Assembly (NCBI GenBank): GCA_964447335.1
Contig: CAYUSA010000016.1
Coordinates: forward strand, 1 to 55,233
DNA: 55,233 nt
Reading direction: 5' to 3'
Source: HRBIN12 sp964447335
GTDB taxonomy: Bacteria > Actinomycetota > UBA4738 > HRBIN12
Part shown: one piece after another, positions 33,107 through 40,402 of the stretch
Layout of the letters: each line of letters begins with the position of its first letter
How positions within the stretch are numbered: position 1 is the stretch's first letter
Position numbers and translations under genes: made by a program
The notes under the pieces: generated by a model
Told to the model about the DNA's origin: nothing
Seen by the model: the letters and a program-made list of their open reading frames with translations, nothing else
Databases searched by the model: none

Positions 33107-34273
33107 ATGACCATGACGCCGCGCGAACGCGTGCTGGCAACGGTGCGCCACGAGGAGCCCGATCGCGTGCCGATCGTGCTCGGGGTGAGCAACGCCACGG
33201 GCATCAAGATGAAGCCGTACCGCGAGCTCAAGCAGCTGCTCGGCATCGAGGCGAGCGATGCCTACCTCTACCGATGGCCGGAGCTCGGAACGGCGGAGGT
33301 CGACGAGGACACGCTGGTTCGCCTGCGATCCGACGTCCGGGGGGTCCTCGACCTCGAGCCGGCCTGGGTGCTCGAGAAGAACGCCACCCGCCCGCCGCAC
33401 GACGACTACATCAACTCGTGGGGCTCGGGCGCCACCGAGATCGGACCGGACGACTGGTTCCCGTCCGTGTGCCCGATGACCTCGGCGACCACCGTCGAGG
33501 AGATCGAGGACTACCCCTGGCCGGACATGGACGATCCGACCCGCGTCGCGCACGTAGCGGCCGAGGCCGCCCGCCTCGCGGAGGAGAACCGCTACGCCAT
33601 CATGGCCACGCCGTGGCTGCTCTTCCCCCTCGAGCGCGCGTTCGCGATGCAGGGCATGGAGACGTTCCTGATGAACCTCGCGATGCGGCCGGACTTCGCC
33701 GAGGCACTGCTGTGGAAGATCCAGGAGCGGTGCAAGGTGTTGATGGGTCACTTCCTGGCCGCGTTGGGTGACAACGTCGACATCATCAAGATCGGCGACG
33801 ACCTCGGCACCCAGGAGAGCCTCATGATGTCGCCGGACATGTACCGCCGGATCCTCAAGCCCGTCCACGCCGACTACATCCGGTTCATCCGCGAGCGGAC
33901 CTCGGCCAAGGTCTTCTTCCACACGGACGGCGACGTGTTCCCGCTGATCGACGACTTCGTCGAGATGGGGATCGACATCCTCAACCCGATCCAGACGTCG
34001 GCGGGCAAGATGGCCAACCTCGAGGAGCTCAAGGCCAGGTGGGGCGACCGGCTAACGTTCTGCGGAGGCATCGACACCCAGCGGATCCTGCCGACCGGGA
34101 CCCCCGACGAGGTGCGGGCGGAGGTCCGACGGGTGATCGAGATCCTCGGCCCCGGCGGGGGCTACATGGTCAGCTCCGTCCACACGGTGATGAACGACGT
34201 GCCGGCCGAGAACGTCCTCGCCATGGTCGATGCGGTCGAGGAGTACGGCACGTATCCCATCGCTCGAAGATGA
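33107..34273 (+). CDS. Uroporphyrinogen decarboxylase-fold protein
   Basis: 388 residues. Starts TPRERVLATVRHEEPDRVP, typical of UroD-like methyltransferase-associated proteins rather than haem-pathway HemE. Conserved: KIGDDLGTQESLMMSP, KVFFHTDGDV, DILNPIQTSAGKM, LTFCGGIDTQRILPTGT. Likely handles methyl or corrinoid-linked substrates; no corrinoid protein is adjacent. GAGGAGG precedes the ATG, and TAGTCT at 33082 is a likely -10. Confidence 0.88.
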   Translation: MTMTPRERVLATVRHEEPDRVPIVLGVSNATGIKMKPYRELKQLLGIEASDAYLYRWPELGTAEVDEDTLVRLRSDVRGVLDLEPAWVLEKNATRPPHDDYINSWGSGATEIGPDDWFPSVCPMTSATTVEEIEDYPWPDMDDPTRVAHVAAEAARLAEENRYAIMATPWLLFPLERAFAMQGMETFLMNLAMRPDFAEALLWKIQERCKVLMGHFLAALGDNVDIIKIGDDLGTQESLMMSPDMYRRILKPVHADYIRFIRERTSAKVFFHTDGDVFPLIDDFVEMGIDILNPIQTSAGKMANLEELKARWGDRLTFCGGIDTQRILPTGTPDEVRAEVRRVIEILGPGGGYMVSSVHTVMNDVPAENVLAMVDAVEEYGTYPIARR

Positions 34274-34371
34274 CCGGGCCACACGACGCCGACGAGCGGG
34301 TGGACCCGGGACACGGCACTCGGCACTGGGCGCCAGGTGCGGTGGGCACTGCAGCTCCTCCCAGGCCTGGC

Positions 34372-34581
34372 TCAGTACCCTCCGTGGGAAGCCCTTCCCG
34401 TCTCCTTGAGCACCGCGAGCATGTGCCGGAACTGCTCCTCGGTGATCTCGCCCCGGGCGTACCGGGCGAGGACGACCTGCTGTGGGTCGGGCACCGCCAC
34501 CTCGTGGTCCACGTGCCCCGCCTCCTGCACGTCGCCGTGCGCCTCGTGCCCGCCGTGGAGCAGATGCATCAGCATGCACAC
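34372..34581 (-). CDS. Small His-rich SHOCT-motif protein
   Basis: 69 residues, GTG start behind AAGGAGGTGA. The N-terminal half has many His (MHLLHGGHEAHG...HVDHE) and Met. The C-terminal half is a SHOCT-type motif (VLARYARGEITEEQFRHML). There is no membrane helix. Composition suggests metal binding; the function is unknown. It is the last gene of a SHOCT cluster. Confidence 0.68.
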   Translation of the reverse strand: MCMLMHLLHGGHEAHGDVQEAGHVDHEVAVPDPQQVVLARYARGEITEEQFRHMLAVLKETGRASHGGY

Positions 34582-34630
34582 CGCCTCGTCACCTCCTTCT
34601 CGACCTGCGCCGGGTCCGCTCCTCTGCTTC

Positions 34631-34687
34631 TCAGCTCACGACGAGGGTGACGACGAGCAGGACCACGGCCCACTTCCTCTGCGTCAT
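34631..34687 (-). CDS. 18-codon hydrophobic peptide ORF
   Basis: ATG followed by TQRKWAVVLLVVTLVVS and a stop. It looks like the signal-anchor start of a longer protein that has lost its remainder, or a tiny membrane peptide. It starts 5 bases after the stop of the SHOCT gene at 34693, with GAGGG just upstream. Coding status is uncertain. Confidence 0.3.
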   Translation of the reverse strand: MTQRKWAVVLLVVTLVVS

Positions 34688-34692
34688 GGCCC

Positions 34693-34917
34693 TCAGCTCC
34701 GCGAGCCCTCGAGCGAGCTTCGGCGCCGCCGGTACTCCTCCTCGTCGATCTCCCCGCGGGCGAACCGGGCGTCGAGGATCCGAAACGCGCCGGAGTCCCC
34801 ATGCCGCGCCTCCCCGGAAGCCGGAGATCGCACGAGAAGCACGACCCCGATCACGATGAGGGCGAGGAACAGGAGCGAACCCACTCCCATGCTCCAGCCC
34901 CACGGTCCCCACATCAT
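34693..34917 (-). CDS. Small SHOCT-domain membrane protein
   Basis: 74 residues: WGPWGW start, one helix (SLLFLALIVIGVVLLV) and a C-terminal SHOCT motif (ILDARFARGEIDEEEYRRRR). It has the same plan as the proteins at 2221 and 35143. AAAGGAG precedes the ATG pair. Function unknown. Confidence 0.75.
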   Translation of the reverse strand: MMWGPWGWSMGVGSLLFLALIVIGVVLLVRSPASGEARHGDSGAFRILDARFARGEIDEEEYRRRRSSLEGSRS

Positions 34918-35142
34918 CTCGGTCTCCTTTCGGTCAGCACGTCGGAACCTACCGATCGCCTTTGTGGATCCCGCGGAGGTCATGTGTGCACCCGGTGAAG
35001 ACCCTCACGCTGGTGCTGGAGGCGATGCCGGACCGATGCGTGCTCGTGAAGCTGGGTGGACCGGTGACCGAGAACGTTGCCCGGGGGCGCTGACGCACGC
35101 CTCCGACCTGCCCCGTGACGAGCTGAGAGGCAGGTAGCGGAT

Positions 35143-35376
35143 CTACCCCCTCTTCAAGACCCGACGGCTTTCCTCGAACTCCTCCTTGCTTATCTCGCCG
35201 CGGGCGAATCTCTCTTCGAGGATGGCAGTCGGGTCGGGCCGTCCTTGGCCGGACCCTGGAGTGAACTGCCTCACGCCCCAGACGATCACCACGATCAGAC
35301 CGCCCCAGAAGATCGCCATCGAAAGGAGCATCACGATCCACCATCCCCATCCGTTCCCATCTGACCACCACATCAT
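35143..35376 (-). CDS. Small SHOCT-domain membrane protein
   Basis: 77 residues: Trp-rich start (MMWWSDGNGWGWW), one helix (IVMLLSMAIFWGGLIVVIVWGV) and a SHOCT motif (ILEERFARGEISKEEFEESRR). ATG 35376 has GAGGAGG at 8-base spacing; a GTG at 35385 is too close to it. Function unknown. Confidence 0.75.
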   Translation of the reverse strand: MMWWSDGNGWGWWIVMLLSMAIFWGGLIVVIVWGVRQFTPGSGQGRPDPTAILEERFARGEISKEEFEESRRVLKRG

Positions 35377-35439
35377 CGTGTTCACCTCCTCGTTCGTCGG
35401 CCCTCGGCGCGTTCTGCGGGAGCGGCGTGAAGACCGCGG

Positions 35440-36591
35440 TCACGCCCAGCGGGCGAGCCAATACTTCTCGAACAGCACCTTGGAAGCGTGCCATCTCCGA
35501 GACGGTCGGCGGAGGGACACCCTCGGCGCACCTTCCGCATAGAAGTCCCCGGTGGCGAACGCGGCAACGCCATCGCCCATGTCGACGAAGCACGAACCTT
35601 TGCCGTCGAAGACCGCCGGCGGTTCTCTGCCGCCAAGCTCGTCGGCGATCCTGCTCGCGACGACCCGGGCCTGCGCCTTCGCGAACACCCCGGCCTTGGG
35701 CAGGAACTTGCCGCCCGCGATCGGGATCTGTGCGACGTCACCGATCGCGTAGACGCCTTCGGCCTGCGTGGCAAGGGTGCCTGGATCGGCGGGGATGAAT
35801 CCACCCTCGTTCGATAGACCACTTCCCCGCACGATGCTCGCGGTGCGGTGAGGTGGGATCGCGAGGAGCAGGTCGTATCCCGCTCGCTCACCGCCCTGAA
35901 GAACGAGCTCTCTGTTGCCCGCATCCACCTCCTCGACCGCTTGCTGCGCGTGCAGCTCGATGCCACGTTCCTCGAGCATGCGAGCCAGGGCCTTGCCGAG
36001 GGCCTCACCCGCGGTCGGCATCGGGTAGGGCTCGGGCGTGTAGAGGGCAACCTTCGCGCGGACGCCCCGGCGTCGGAGGATCGCCTCGGCCAGGAAGGCG
36101 GCCTCGTTCGGCGCGGCGGGGCACTTGTAGGGGAGCTTGGCGACGAGGACGACGACCCTTCCGCCGTCCAACTCGCGGAGCGCGCGACCGGCAGCCAGGG
36201 CTCCCTCGGTCGTGTAGAGGTCGATGGCGCCCTCGCTCAGACCCGGCATGAGCTCCGGCGCCGGTTGGGCGCCCAGGGCGATCACCAAACGCTCATATGC
36301 GATGTCTCGGCCGTCCACCCGAACCATGCGCCGCCCGGGGTCCAGTCCCTCGGCCTCGCCGTTGACGACCTCGATCCCCTTACGCGCGAGACGCTCGCGT
36401 CCCCGCGAGATCTGCCTGGGTTCGCGATCGCCCGTCATCAGCCACAGCAGCGACGGGGCGAACGTGTAGGTCTCGTCCCTGTCGACGAGGACCACGCGCA
36501 CGTCCTGGGGGAGTCGCTTGCGCAGCAGCCGCGCGGCGACGATCCCTCCGATCCCTCCGCCGAGCACGACGACGTTGCGTTCGCCGCTCAT
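35440..36591 (-). CDS. FAD/NAD-linked oxidoreductase, sulfide:quinone reductase-like
   Basis: 383 residues. Dinucleotide-binding GGGIGGIVAA at about 10-19 and second half VYAIGDVAQIP near 290. Conserved LPYKCPAAPNEAAF has one Cys; the C-terminal part has FVDMGDGVAAF as in SQR/Ndh-type proteins. The redox Cys pair of classical SQR is not complete, so either a sulfide:quinone reductase of another type or a quinone-linked dehydrogenase. It overlaps the DsrE-like gene by ATGA, in an operon with an ArsR-rhodanese regulator, which points to sulfur metabolism. Confidence 0.82.
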   Translation of the reverse strand: MSGERNVVVLGGGIGGIVAARLLRKRLPQDVRVVLVDRDETYTFAPSLLWLMTGDREPRQISRGRERLARKGIEVVNGEAEGLDPGRRMVRVDGRDIAYERLVIALGAQPAPELMPGLSEGAIDLYTTEGALAAGRALRELDGGRVVVLVAKLPYKCPAAPNEAAFLAEAILRRRGVRAKVALYTPEPYPMPTAGEALGKALARMLEERGIELHAQQAVEEVDAGNRELVLQGGERAGYDLLLAIPPHRTASIVRGSGLSNEGGFIPADPGTLATQAEGVYAIGDVAQIPIAGGKFLPKAGVFAKAQARVVASRIADELGGREPPAVFDGKGSCFVDMGDGVAAFATGDFYAEGAPRVSLRRPSRRWHASKVLFEKYWLARWA

Positions 36592-36941
36592 CAGAACGTG
36601 ATGACCTTCTCGGCCCACAGGGTCCACCCCGTGAGCTCGTCCATGGACGAGTGGTGCGCGCCGTCGCTCAGCATCGGCTCGGTGATGCCGCGGGCGTCCA
36701 TACACGTGCCGCAGCACCCGATCGAGACTCGCTTGCGCCCCAGGGCCCGGATCATCGTGTCGAGGTTGTAGTAGCCGTCAGGGGTCTTCTGCCCCGAGAC
36801 GGCGCATCCGACCGCGTCGCCTATCAGGAACACCCGAAGCTCCGTGCCTTCCTTCACCGCGAGGGACCTCGCGAGGCGGAGCGCGTTGTAGGAGCGCTCG
36901 GTTCCGTAGGGCGGATCGTTCAGGATGATGAGGAACCTCAT
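36591..36941 (-). CDS. DsrE-family sulfur-relay-like protein
   Basis: 116 residues, DsrE/F fold: LIILNDPPYGTERSYNALRLA at the start, FLIGDAVGCAV, and a Cys cluster (IGCCGTCMDARG) where DsrE proteins hold the sulfur-accepting Cys. A cytoplasmic persulfide carrier is likely. GGAGG precedes the ATG; it overlaps the preceding gene by ATGA. Confidence 0.85.
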   Translation of the reverse strand: MRFLIILNDPPYGTERSYNALRLARSLAVKEGTELRVFLIGDAVGCAVSGQKTPDGYYNLDTMIRALGRKRVSIGCCGTCMDARGITEPMLSDGAHHSSMDELTGWTLWAEKVITF

Positions 36942-37639
36942 CGCCCCACCTCCACCGGATGGCCGGCCGCACGCCACTCTGGGAGCCCGCCGGCAAGGCG
37001 TCTCGCCAGGATGCCAGCCCCCCGCAGGATGTCTAGGGCCTGCGGGGCGAGCACGCAGAACGGTCCGCGGCAGTAGGCGACGACCTCTGCGTCGCGCGGG
37101 AGCTCGGCGAGGCGGCTCTTCAGCTCGTCGAGCGGGACCGAGATCGCCCCGACGACGTGGCCCGCCTCGTACTCCTCGGCGGGTCGCACGTCGATCACGA
37201 CCACATCCTTCCTGCGGATCCGCTCGAGCAGGTCTTCCCGGCCGACGGGCTCGAGCTCGTCGCGCCGGTCGAAGTAGTCATGCGCGATGCGATCGGCCTC
37301 ACCGAGGCGAGAGCGAGCGAGTCGCTCCATCTCATACAGGAAGGTGCAGACCGCGACATCGGACACCCCGTAGAGCGAGCGCGTCCCTTCCTTCCGCACG
37401 TCGACGAGCCGGGCGGCCCTCAGGATCTGGAGGTGCTGGGAGGTGTTCGTGATGCCCATGCCGGTCAGCCTTGCGAGCGTCTCGACGCTCCTCTCCGCTT
37501 GGCAGAGGAGATCCAGCAGCTCGACGCGCTTGCCCGATGAGAGCGCCTTGCCCAGGCGGGAGAACTCCTCGGTGAGGGAGACCTTGACCTGTCGCGGAGG
37601 CCTTGCCGGGGACGTGGAGCCGCGCGGTTCTCCAGTCAT
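36938..37639 (-). CDS. ArsR-family regulator fused to rhodanese
   Basis: 233 residues. Residues about 25-105 are an ArsR winged helix (SSGKRVELLDLLCQAERSVETLA, GITNTSQHLQIL). Residues about 135-230 are a rhodanese with active loop YCRGPFCVLAP, whose first Cys can carry persulfide. Such fusions could sense sulfane sulfur and repress the operon. The ATG at 37639 follows TACAGT by 9 bases, excluding upstream in-frame starts. It is first in the operon with DsrE and SQR-like genes. Confidence 0.88.
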   Translation of the reverse strand: MTGEPRGSTSPARPPRQVKVSLTEEFSRLGKALSSGKRVELLDLLCQAERSVETLARLTGMGITNTSQHLQILRAARLVDVRKEGTRSLYGVSDVAVCTFLYEMERLARSRLGEADRIAHDYFDRRDELEPVGREDLLERIRRKDVVVIDVRPAEEYEAGHVVGAISVPLDELKSRLAELPRDAEVVAYCRGPFCVLAPQALDILRGAGILARRLAGGLPEWRAAGHPVEVGR

Positions 37640-37648
37640 CGCTGGAAT

Positions 37649-37654
37649 ACTGTA
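37649..37654 (-). promoter_or_regulatory. -10 element TACAGT of sulfur operon
   Basis: TACAGT on the minus strand ends 9 bases before the ATG at 37639. Confidence 0.45.
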
Positions 37655-37815
37655 CGAGATGCCGGCCATGGCGTCGAGCGACCGGTTCGTCGGCATTCCC
37701 GGTTGGTGCACGCGCCGTCTGCCAGATCACCCACGGCTCAACTGAGGAGCCCTTCGCAGCCCCCGAAGCGCGATCGGGCGAGCGCTCTCTCCCCTGAATC
37801 CGCGCTTGCGAGTCC

Positions 37816-37831
37816 GTACAGATTCCTGTAC
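37816..37831 (+). promoter_or_regulatory. Palindromic operator of the toxin-antitoxin operon
   Basis: GTACAG-N4-CTGTAC, perfect arms. It overlaps the -10 hexamer TACAGT (37829-37834), which ends 6 bases before the antitoxin ATG. Binding of a Phd-type antitoxin here would block RNA polymerase, giving autoregulation. Confidence 0.65.
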
Positions 37832-37840
37832 AGTTCGCGC

Positions 37841-38113
37841 ATGGCGAAGACGGTCCCCTTCACGGAGGCTCGGGCCAAGCTGAGCGAGCTCCTGGACGAG
37901 CTCGACGAGCGCCACGAGCATGTCGTGATCACCCGCAGCGGACGGCCGGTCGCGGTCCTCGTTCCTGCCGATGAGCAGGAGGTCCTCGAGGAGACCCTGG
38001 AGATCCTCCAGGACGAGAGCCTCCTCGACGCGCTGCGCGAGAGCGAAGAGGACGTCAAGGCCGGCCGGCTGAAGACCCTCGACGAGGTAAGGCGAGACCT
38101 CGGCCTTGCCTAG
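37841..38113 (+). CDS. Phd/YefM-family antitoxin
   Basis: 90 residues. The N-terminal Phd fold is shown by VPFTEARAKLSELLDEL and HVVITRSGRPVAVLVP; the acidic C-terminal part should wrap the toxin. It binds the operator upstream and neutralises the RelE-like product of the next gene. The start is ATG 37841; a longer in-frame reading from 37703 would cover the operator. Confidence 0.9.
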   Translation: MAKTVPFTEARAKLSELLDELDERHEHVVITRSGRPVAVLVPADEQEVLEETLEILQDESLLDALRESEEDVKAGRLKTLDEVRRDLGLA

Positions 38114-38381
38114 GCTGCTCCTCACCCACCGCGCGGAGCAGGATCTTGCCGCTCTCCCTCGAACGATCCAGGATGCGGTCGTTGAAACCCTCACCCTCCT
38201 CGAAGCCGGCCCCGAGGACATGGGCAAGGAACTGCGAGGGCGACTTCGCGGCCTCTGGTCCTGCCGAGTGGGCAGCTACCGGATCCTCTACACGGTTGAG
38301 GGGTCGAAGTCGCGACAGCGAGTCGTCGTGCGAGCGATCCGGCATCGAGGGGTGGCATACGGCACTCGTCGGCGCCGCTGA
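38106..38381 (+). CDS. RelE/ParE-family toxin
   Basis: 91 residues: LTHRAEQDLAALPRTIQ, LRGRLRGLWSCRVGSYRILYTV and VVVRAIRHRGVAY are the RelE-fold hallmarks (basic cleft, Arg-Ile-Leu-Tyr strand, final His/Arg). Probably a ribosome-dependent mRNA endonuclease. The TTG start overlaps the antitoxin by 8 bases, typical for translational coupling. The tRNA-like repeat starts 10 bases after its stop. Confidence 0.88.
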   Translation: MPRLLLTHRAEQDLAALPRTIQDAVVETLTLLEAGPEDMGKELRGRLRGLWSCRVGSYRILYTVEGSKSRQRVVVRAIRHRGVAYGTRRRR

Positions 38382-38390
38382 GACCCGAAG

Positions 38391-38560
38391 GACCGCGGTG
38401 GGCGCTGAGGGTTTCGAACCCCCGTCCTCTTCCCTGCAAGGGAAGGCCGGCGCAACGCTCTGACCAGCACTTTCGCAGATCGGAGGTGGTTCGCGGAGTC
38501 ACAGGAGTACCGTCGAGTACGGCCTAGTTCCGACGGCTCCTTGACCAGGTGTTGACCGCT
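38391..38560 (-). repeat. tRNA-like repeat, copy A (anticodon-like TGC)
   Basis: About 170 bp, roughly 80% identical by eye to copy B at 40401-40571 and in the same orientation. On the minus strand the last 70 bases resemble a tRNA: GTGCT pairs with AGCGC, an anticodon arm CTTCC-CTTGCAG-GGAAG, and a T-arm GGGGG-TTCGAAA-CCCTC. The first two acceptor pairs and a normal D-stem are missing. Upstream hairpins CCTGGT/ACTAGG and GTAC/GTAC are conserved in form with copy B. GACCGC occurs at both ends. It may be an attachment-site scar or a structured RNA. Confidence 0.7.
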
Positions 38561-38570
38561 TTGCCGCGCC

Positions 38571-38804
38571 TCAACCAGGCGAGCTGCTCCACAGCTCCCG
38601 GCCGGTCGCACGGCTGGCGGTACTTGAGAAGGCCGTTCCCGAGACGTCGGTGATCTCTCGCAGGCTGGATCCCTCTCGATGCAGGTCCTTCACCACAACG
38701 GTCTCCGCCTCGGTCCCGTCGGACTTCCGAAGCTCCTCCCAGTGCGTGCCGTCGTCGGCCGTGAAGTAGAGGGTGCCCGCGACGGCGGCGGTCGACGAGG
38801 ACAC
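38571..38804 (-). pseudogene. Remnant of an ELWxxDGT-repeat protein
   Basis: The minus-strand reading has GTLYFTADDGTHWEELRKSD and TGRELWSSSPG, degenerate copies of the repeat TLYFTADDGTHGxELWKSDGT. About one and a half repeats remain, with no signal peptide and no complete domain. It ends 11 bases from tRNA-like repeat copy A, so the break may reflect insertion or recombination there. The 200 bases from 38805 to 39004 show no gene. Confidence 0.65.
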
Positions 38805-39004
38805 GCTCGTTGCCCGGGACCTATCCGATCGGGCGCTGGGGGACGAGATGACCGGTCGAGGAGCGGCTCGGCGCTTAGCCCGCGCGCAGGTCTTCCGGGC
38901 AAGCGACTCACGCCCGTGAGGGGTCTTTCGACCCTGCGATCGGGCGGTCCGGTGAAAGACGATCGCCCGAGGTCCTCGAGCGACCTGGGCGAACGGTGAG
39001 GGGT

Positions 39005-40402
39005 ATGGCGCGGAGACCAGATCGGGGGATCCTCACGACCCTCCTCATCTCCGGGCTCACAGTGGGCCTCCTCTTCCTCCTGCGGAGCCTCACTCACCCC
39101 ACGGAGCCGGGGACCCCCTCGCCCGTCGTCCCTCCGCCGGGTGAGGCCGCCATGGGTGAGTTCACAGACTGTGGCGACTGTCACTCGGATCTGGACGAGG
39201 GGTCCGGAGGAGGTGAGACCCAGCTCCTCACGTTCGCCCACGAGACGCACTTCGCAACGGACGTCTCCGAGTGCTCCTGGTGCCACCCTGCGAACAGCCA
39301 CGATGGCAACCAGGTCAACGCGCCGACCATGGGCCGCTGCTTCACATGCCACCTCGGCGAGTCGCAACCCCGTTCCTGCACGGTCTGTCACCCCGAGCAG
39401 CACCCGGATCGCGGCGACTGCTCGACGTGCCACGACCTCAAGTCCTGGGAGAGCGGGTTCGTCCACGCTCCGGAGCTCGCTGCGGCGCACGCGAGATCGC
39501 CCTGCGAGGCGTGCCACACCCCGGCGAACGACGGGCGCGTCGGGTTCCCTGCGGGTTGCGTCGATTGCCACGAACCGCAGCACCCGATGAAGCTCGGTGC
39601 GCTCGACCTCGAGCGCTGTGCCGAGTGCCATACGATCGCACGCTGGTACCCGACGACGTTCCACCACCCCGCCACAGGGTGCATCGAGTGCCATGGCGAC
39701 CACCACGACGACCCTCAGAGATCTGAGTGCCAGCTCTGCCACTCACAGGAGACCTGGGCCGGTGCGACGCACACGCCGGCGCTGGCGGGTGCACATCGGC
39801 AGGTGTCCTGTGGGCGGTGTCACACGCTGGCCACCAGCACGACGATGGGGTTCCCGGCCGGCTGTGTCGATTGCCACAGGCCACCGCACGCGCTGTCACT
39901 CCGTAGCATGGACCTGAGGCGGTGCTGGGACTGCCACACGATCGCACGCTGGTACCCGACGACGTTCCACCACCCCGCCACAGGGTGCATCGNNNNNNNN
40001 NNNNNNNNNNNNNNNNNNNNNNNNNNNNNNNNNNNNNNNNNNNNNNNNNNNNNNNNNNNNNNNNNNNNNNNNNNNNNNNNNNNNNNNNNNNNTGGCGACC
40101 ACCACGACGACCCTCAGAGATCTGAGTGCCAGCTCTGCCACTCACAGCGCACGTGGGCCGACCCCACTCATCCCGACAGCAACTGCACCGCCTGCCACGA
40201 CCGCGGCGAACTGCATTCAGGTCTGAGCAACCGGTGCCAGAACTGCCACATCCCGGGCGCCTACTGGGAGCCGTCCACATATCAGCACCCGCAGGTCGGC
40301 GAGCACGTGCCGACCGGCACGCCCCCTCTCAAGTGCTTCAAGTGCCACACGACCACCTACGCCGAAGCATCGTGCAAATGTCACGACCACGAAGATCGCT
40401 GA
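39005..40402 (+). CDS. Membrane-anchored multiheme c-type cytochrome (assembly gap inside)
   Basis: One N-terminal helix (ILTTLLISGLTVGLLFLL) anchors an extracytoplasmic domain with 17 visible CxxCH haem motifs and one more cut by the gap. A 102-residue unit with five motifs occurs twice (first haem Cys at bases 39503 and 39809); the second is interrupted by 100 Ns. The last motif-like CKCH lacks one residue. No catalytic site is seen, so it is probably an electron conduit, possibly to extracellular acceptors. The ccm genes at 9-14 kb could mature it. The ATG at 39005 follows TGAGGGG; a GTG at 38996 is the alternative. Confidence 0.88.
   Translation: MARRPDRGILTTLLISGLTVGLLFLLRSLTHPTEPGTPSPVVPPPGEAAMGEFTDCGDCHSDLDEGSGGGETQLLTFAHETHFATDVSECSWCHPANSHDGNQVNAPTMGRCFTCHLGESQPRSCTVCHPEQHPDRGDCSTCHDLKSWESGFVHAPELAAAHARSPCEACHTPANDGRVGFPAGCVDCHEPQHPMKLGALDLERCAECHTIARWYPTTFHHPATGCIECHGDHHDDPQRSECQLCHSQETWAGATHTPALAGAHRQVSCGRCHTLATSTTMGFPAGCVDCHRPPHALSLRSMDLRRCWDCHTIARWYPTTFHHPATGCIXXXXXXXXXXXXXXXXXXXXXXXXXXXXXXXXXXGDHHDDPQRSECQLCHSQRTWADPTHPDSNCTACHDRGELHSGLSNRCQNCHIPGAYWEPSTYQHPQVGEHVPTGTPPLKCFKCHTTTYAEASCKCHDHEDR
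39484..40150 (+). repeat. 306-bp tandem repeat in the multiheme gene
   Basis: Two consecutive units of 306 bp (102 codons), each with five CxxCH. The stretch from ACGATCGCACGCTGGTACCC to GGGTGCATCG is identical in both units (39632 and 39938), and the sequence after the gap repeats the bases from 39694 on. True copy number is unknown because the gap lies in the repeat. Confidence 0.8.
39993..40092. other. Scaffold gap of 100 N
   Basis: Exactly 100 Ns, the usual placeholder for a gap of unknown size. Comparison with the first repeat unit shows that only AGTGCCA (7 bases) is needed if no unit is missing. Both 7 and 100 leave the same frame. Confidence 0.95.

Noticed and set aside
31733..33922. 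729-codon minus-strand open frame across the nitronate monooxygenase-like and UroD-like genes
   Set aside because: Spans two well-supported plus-strand genes, and its translation shows no family features.
38146..38463. Plus-strand open frame ending in an EGFEPPSSSL-type tail
   Set aside because: The tail is the antisense reading of the tRNA-like repeat, a common artefact; the front overlaps the toxin gene out of frame.
38391..38470. Calling the repeats functional tRNA-Ala and tRNA-Val genes
   Set aside because: The D-stem and two acceptor pairs do not form, and the 5' acceptor strand GGGCGCT is absent; only a tRNA-like call is supportable.
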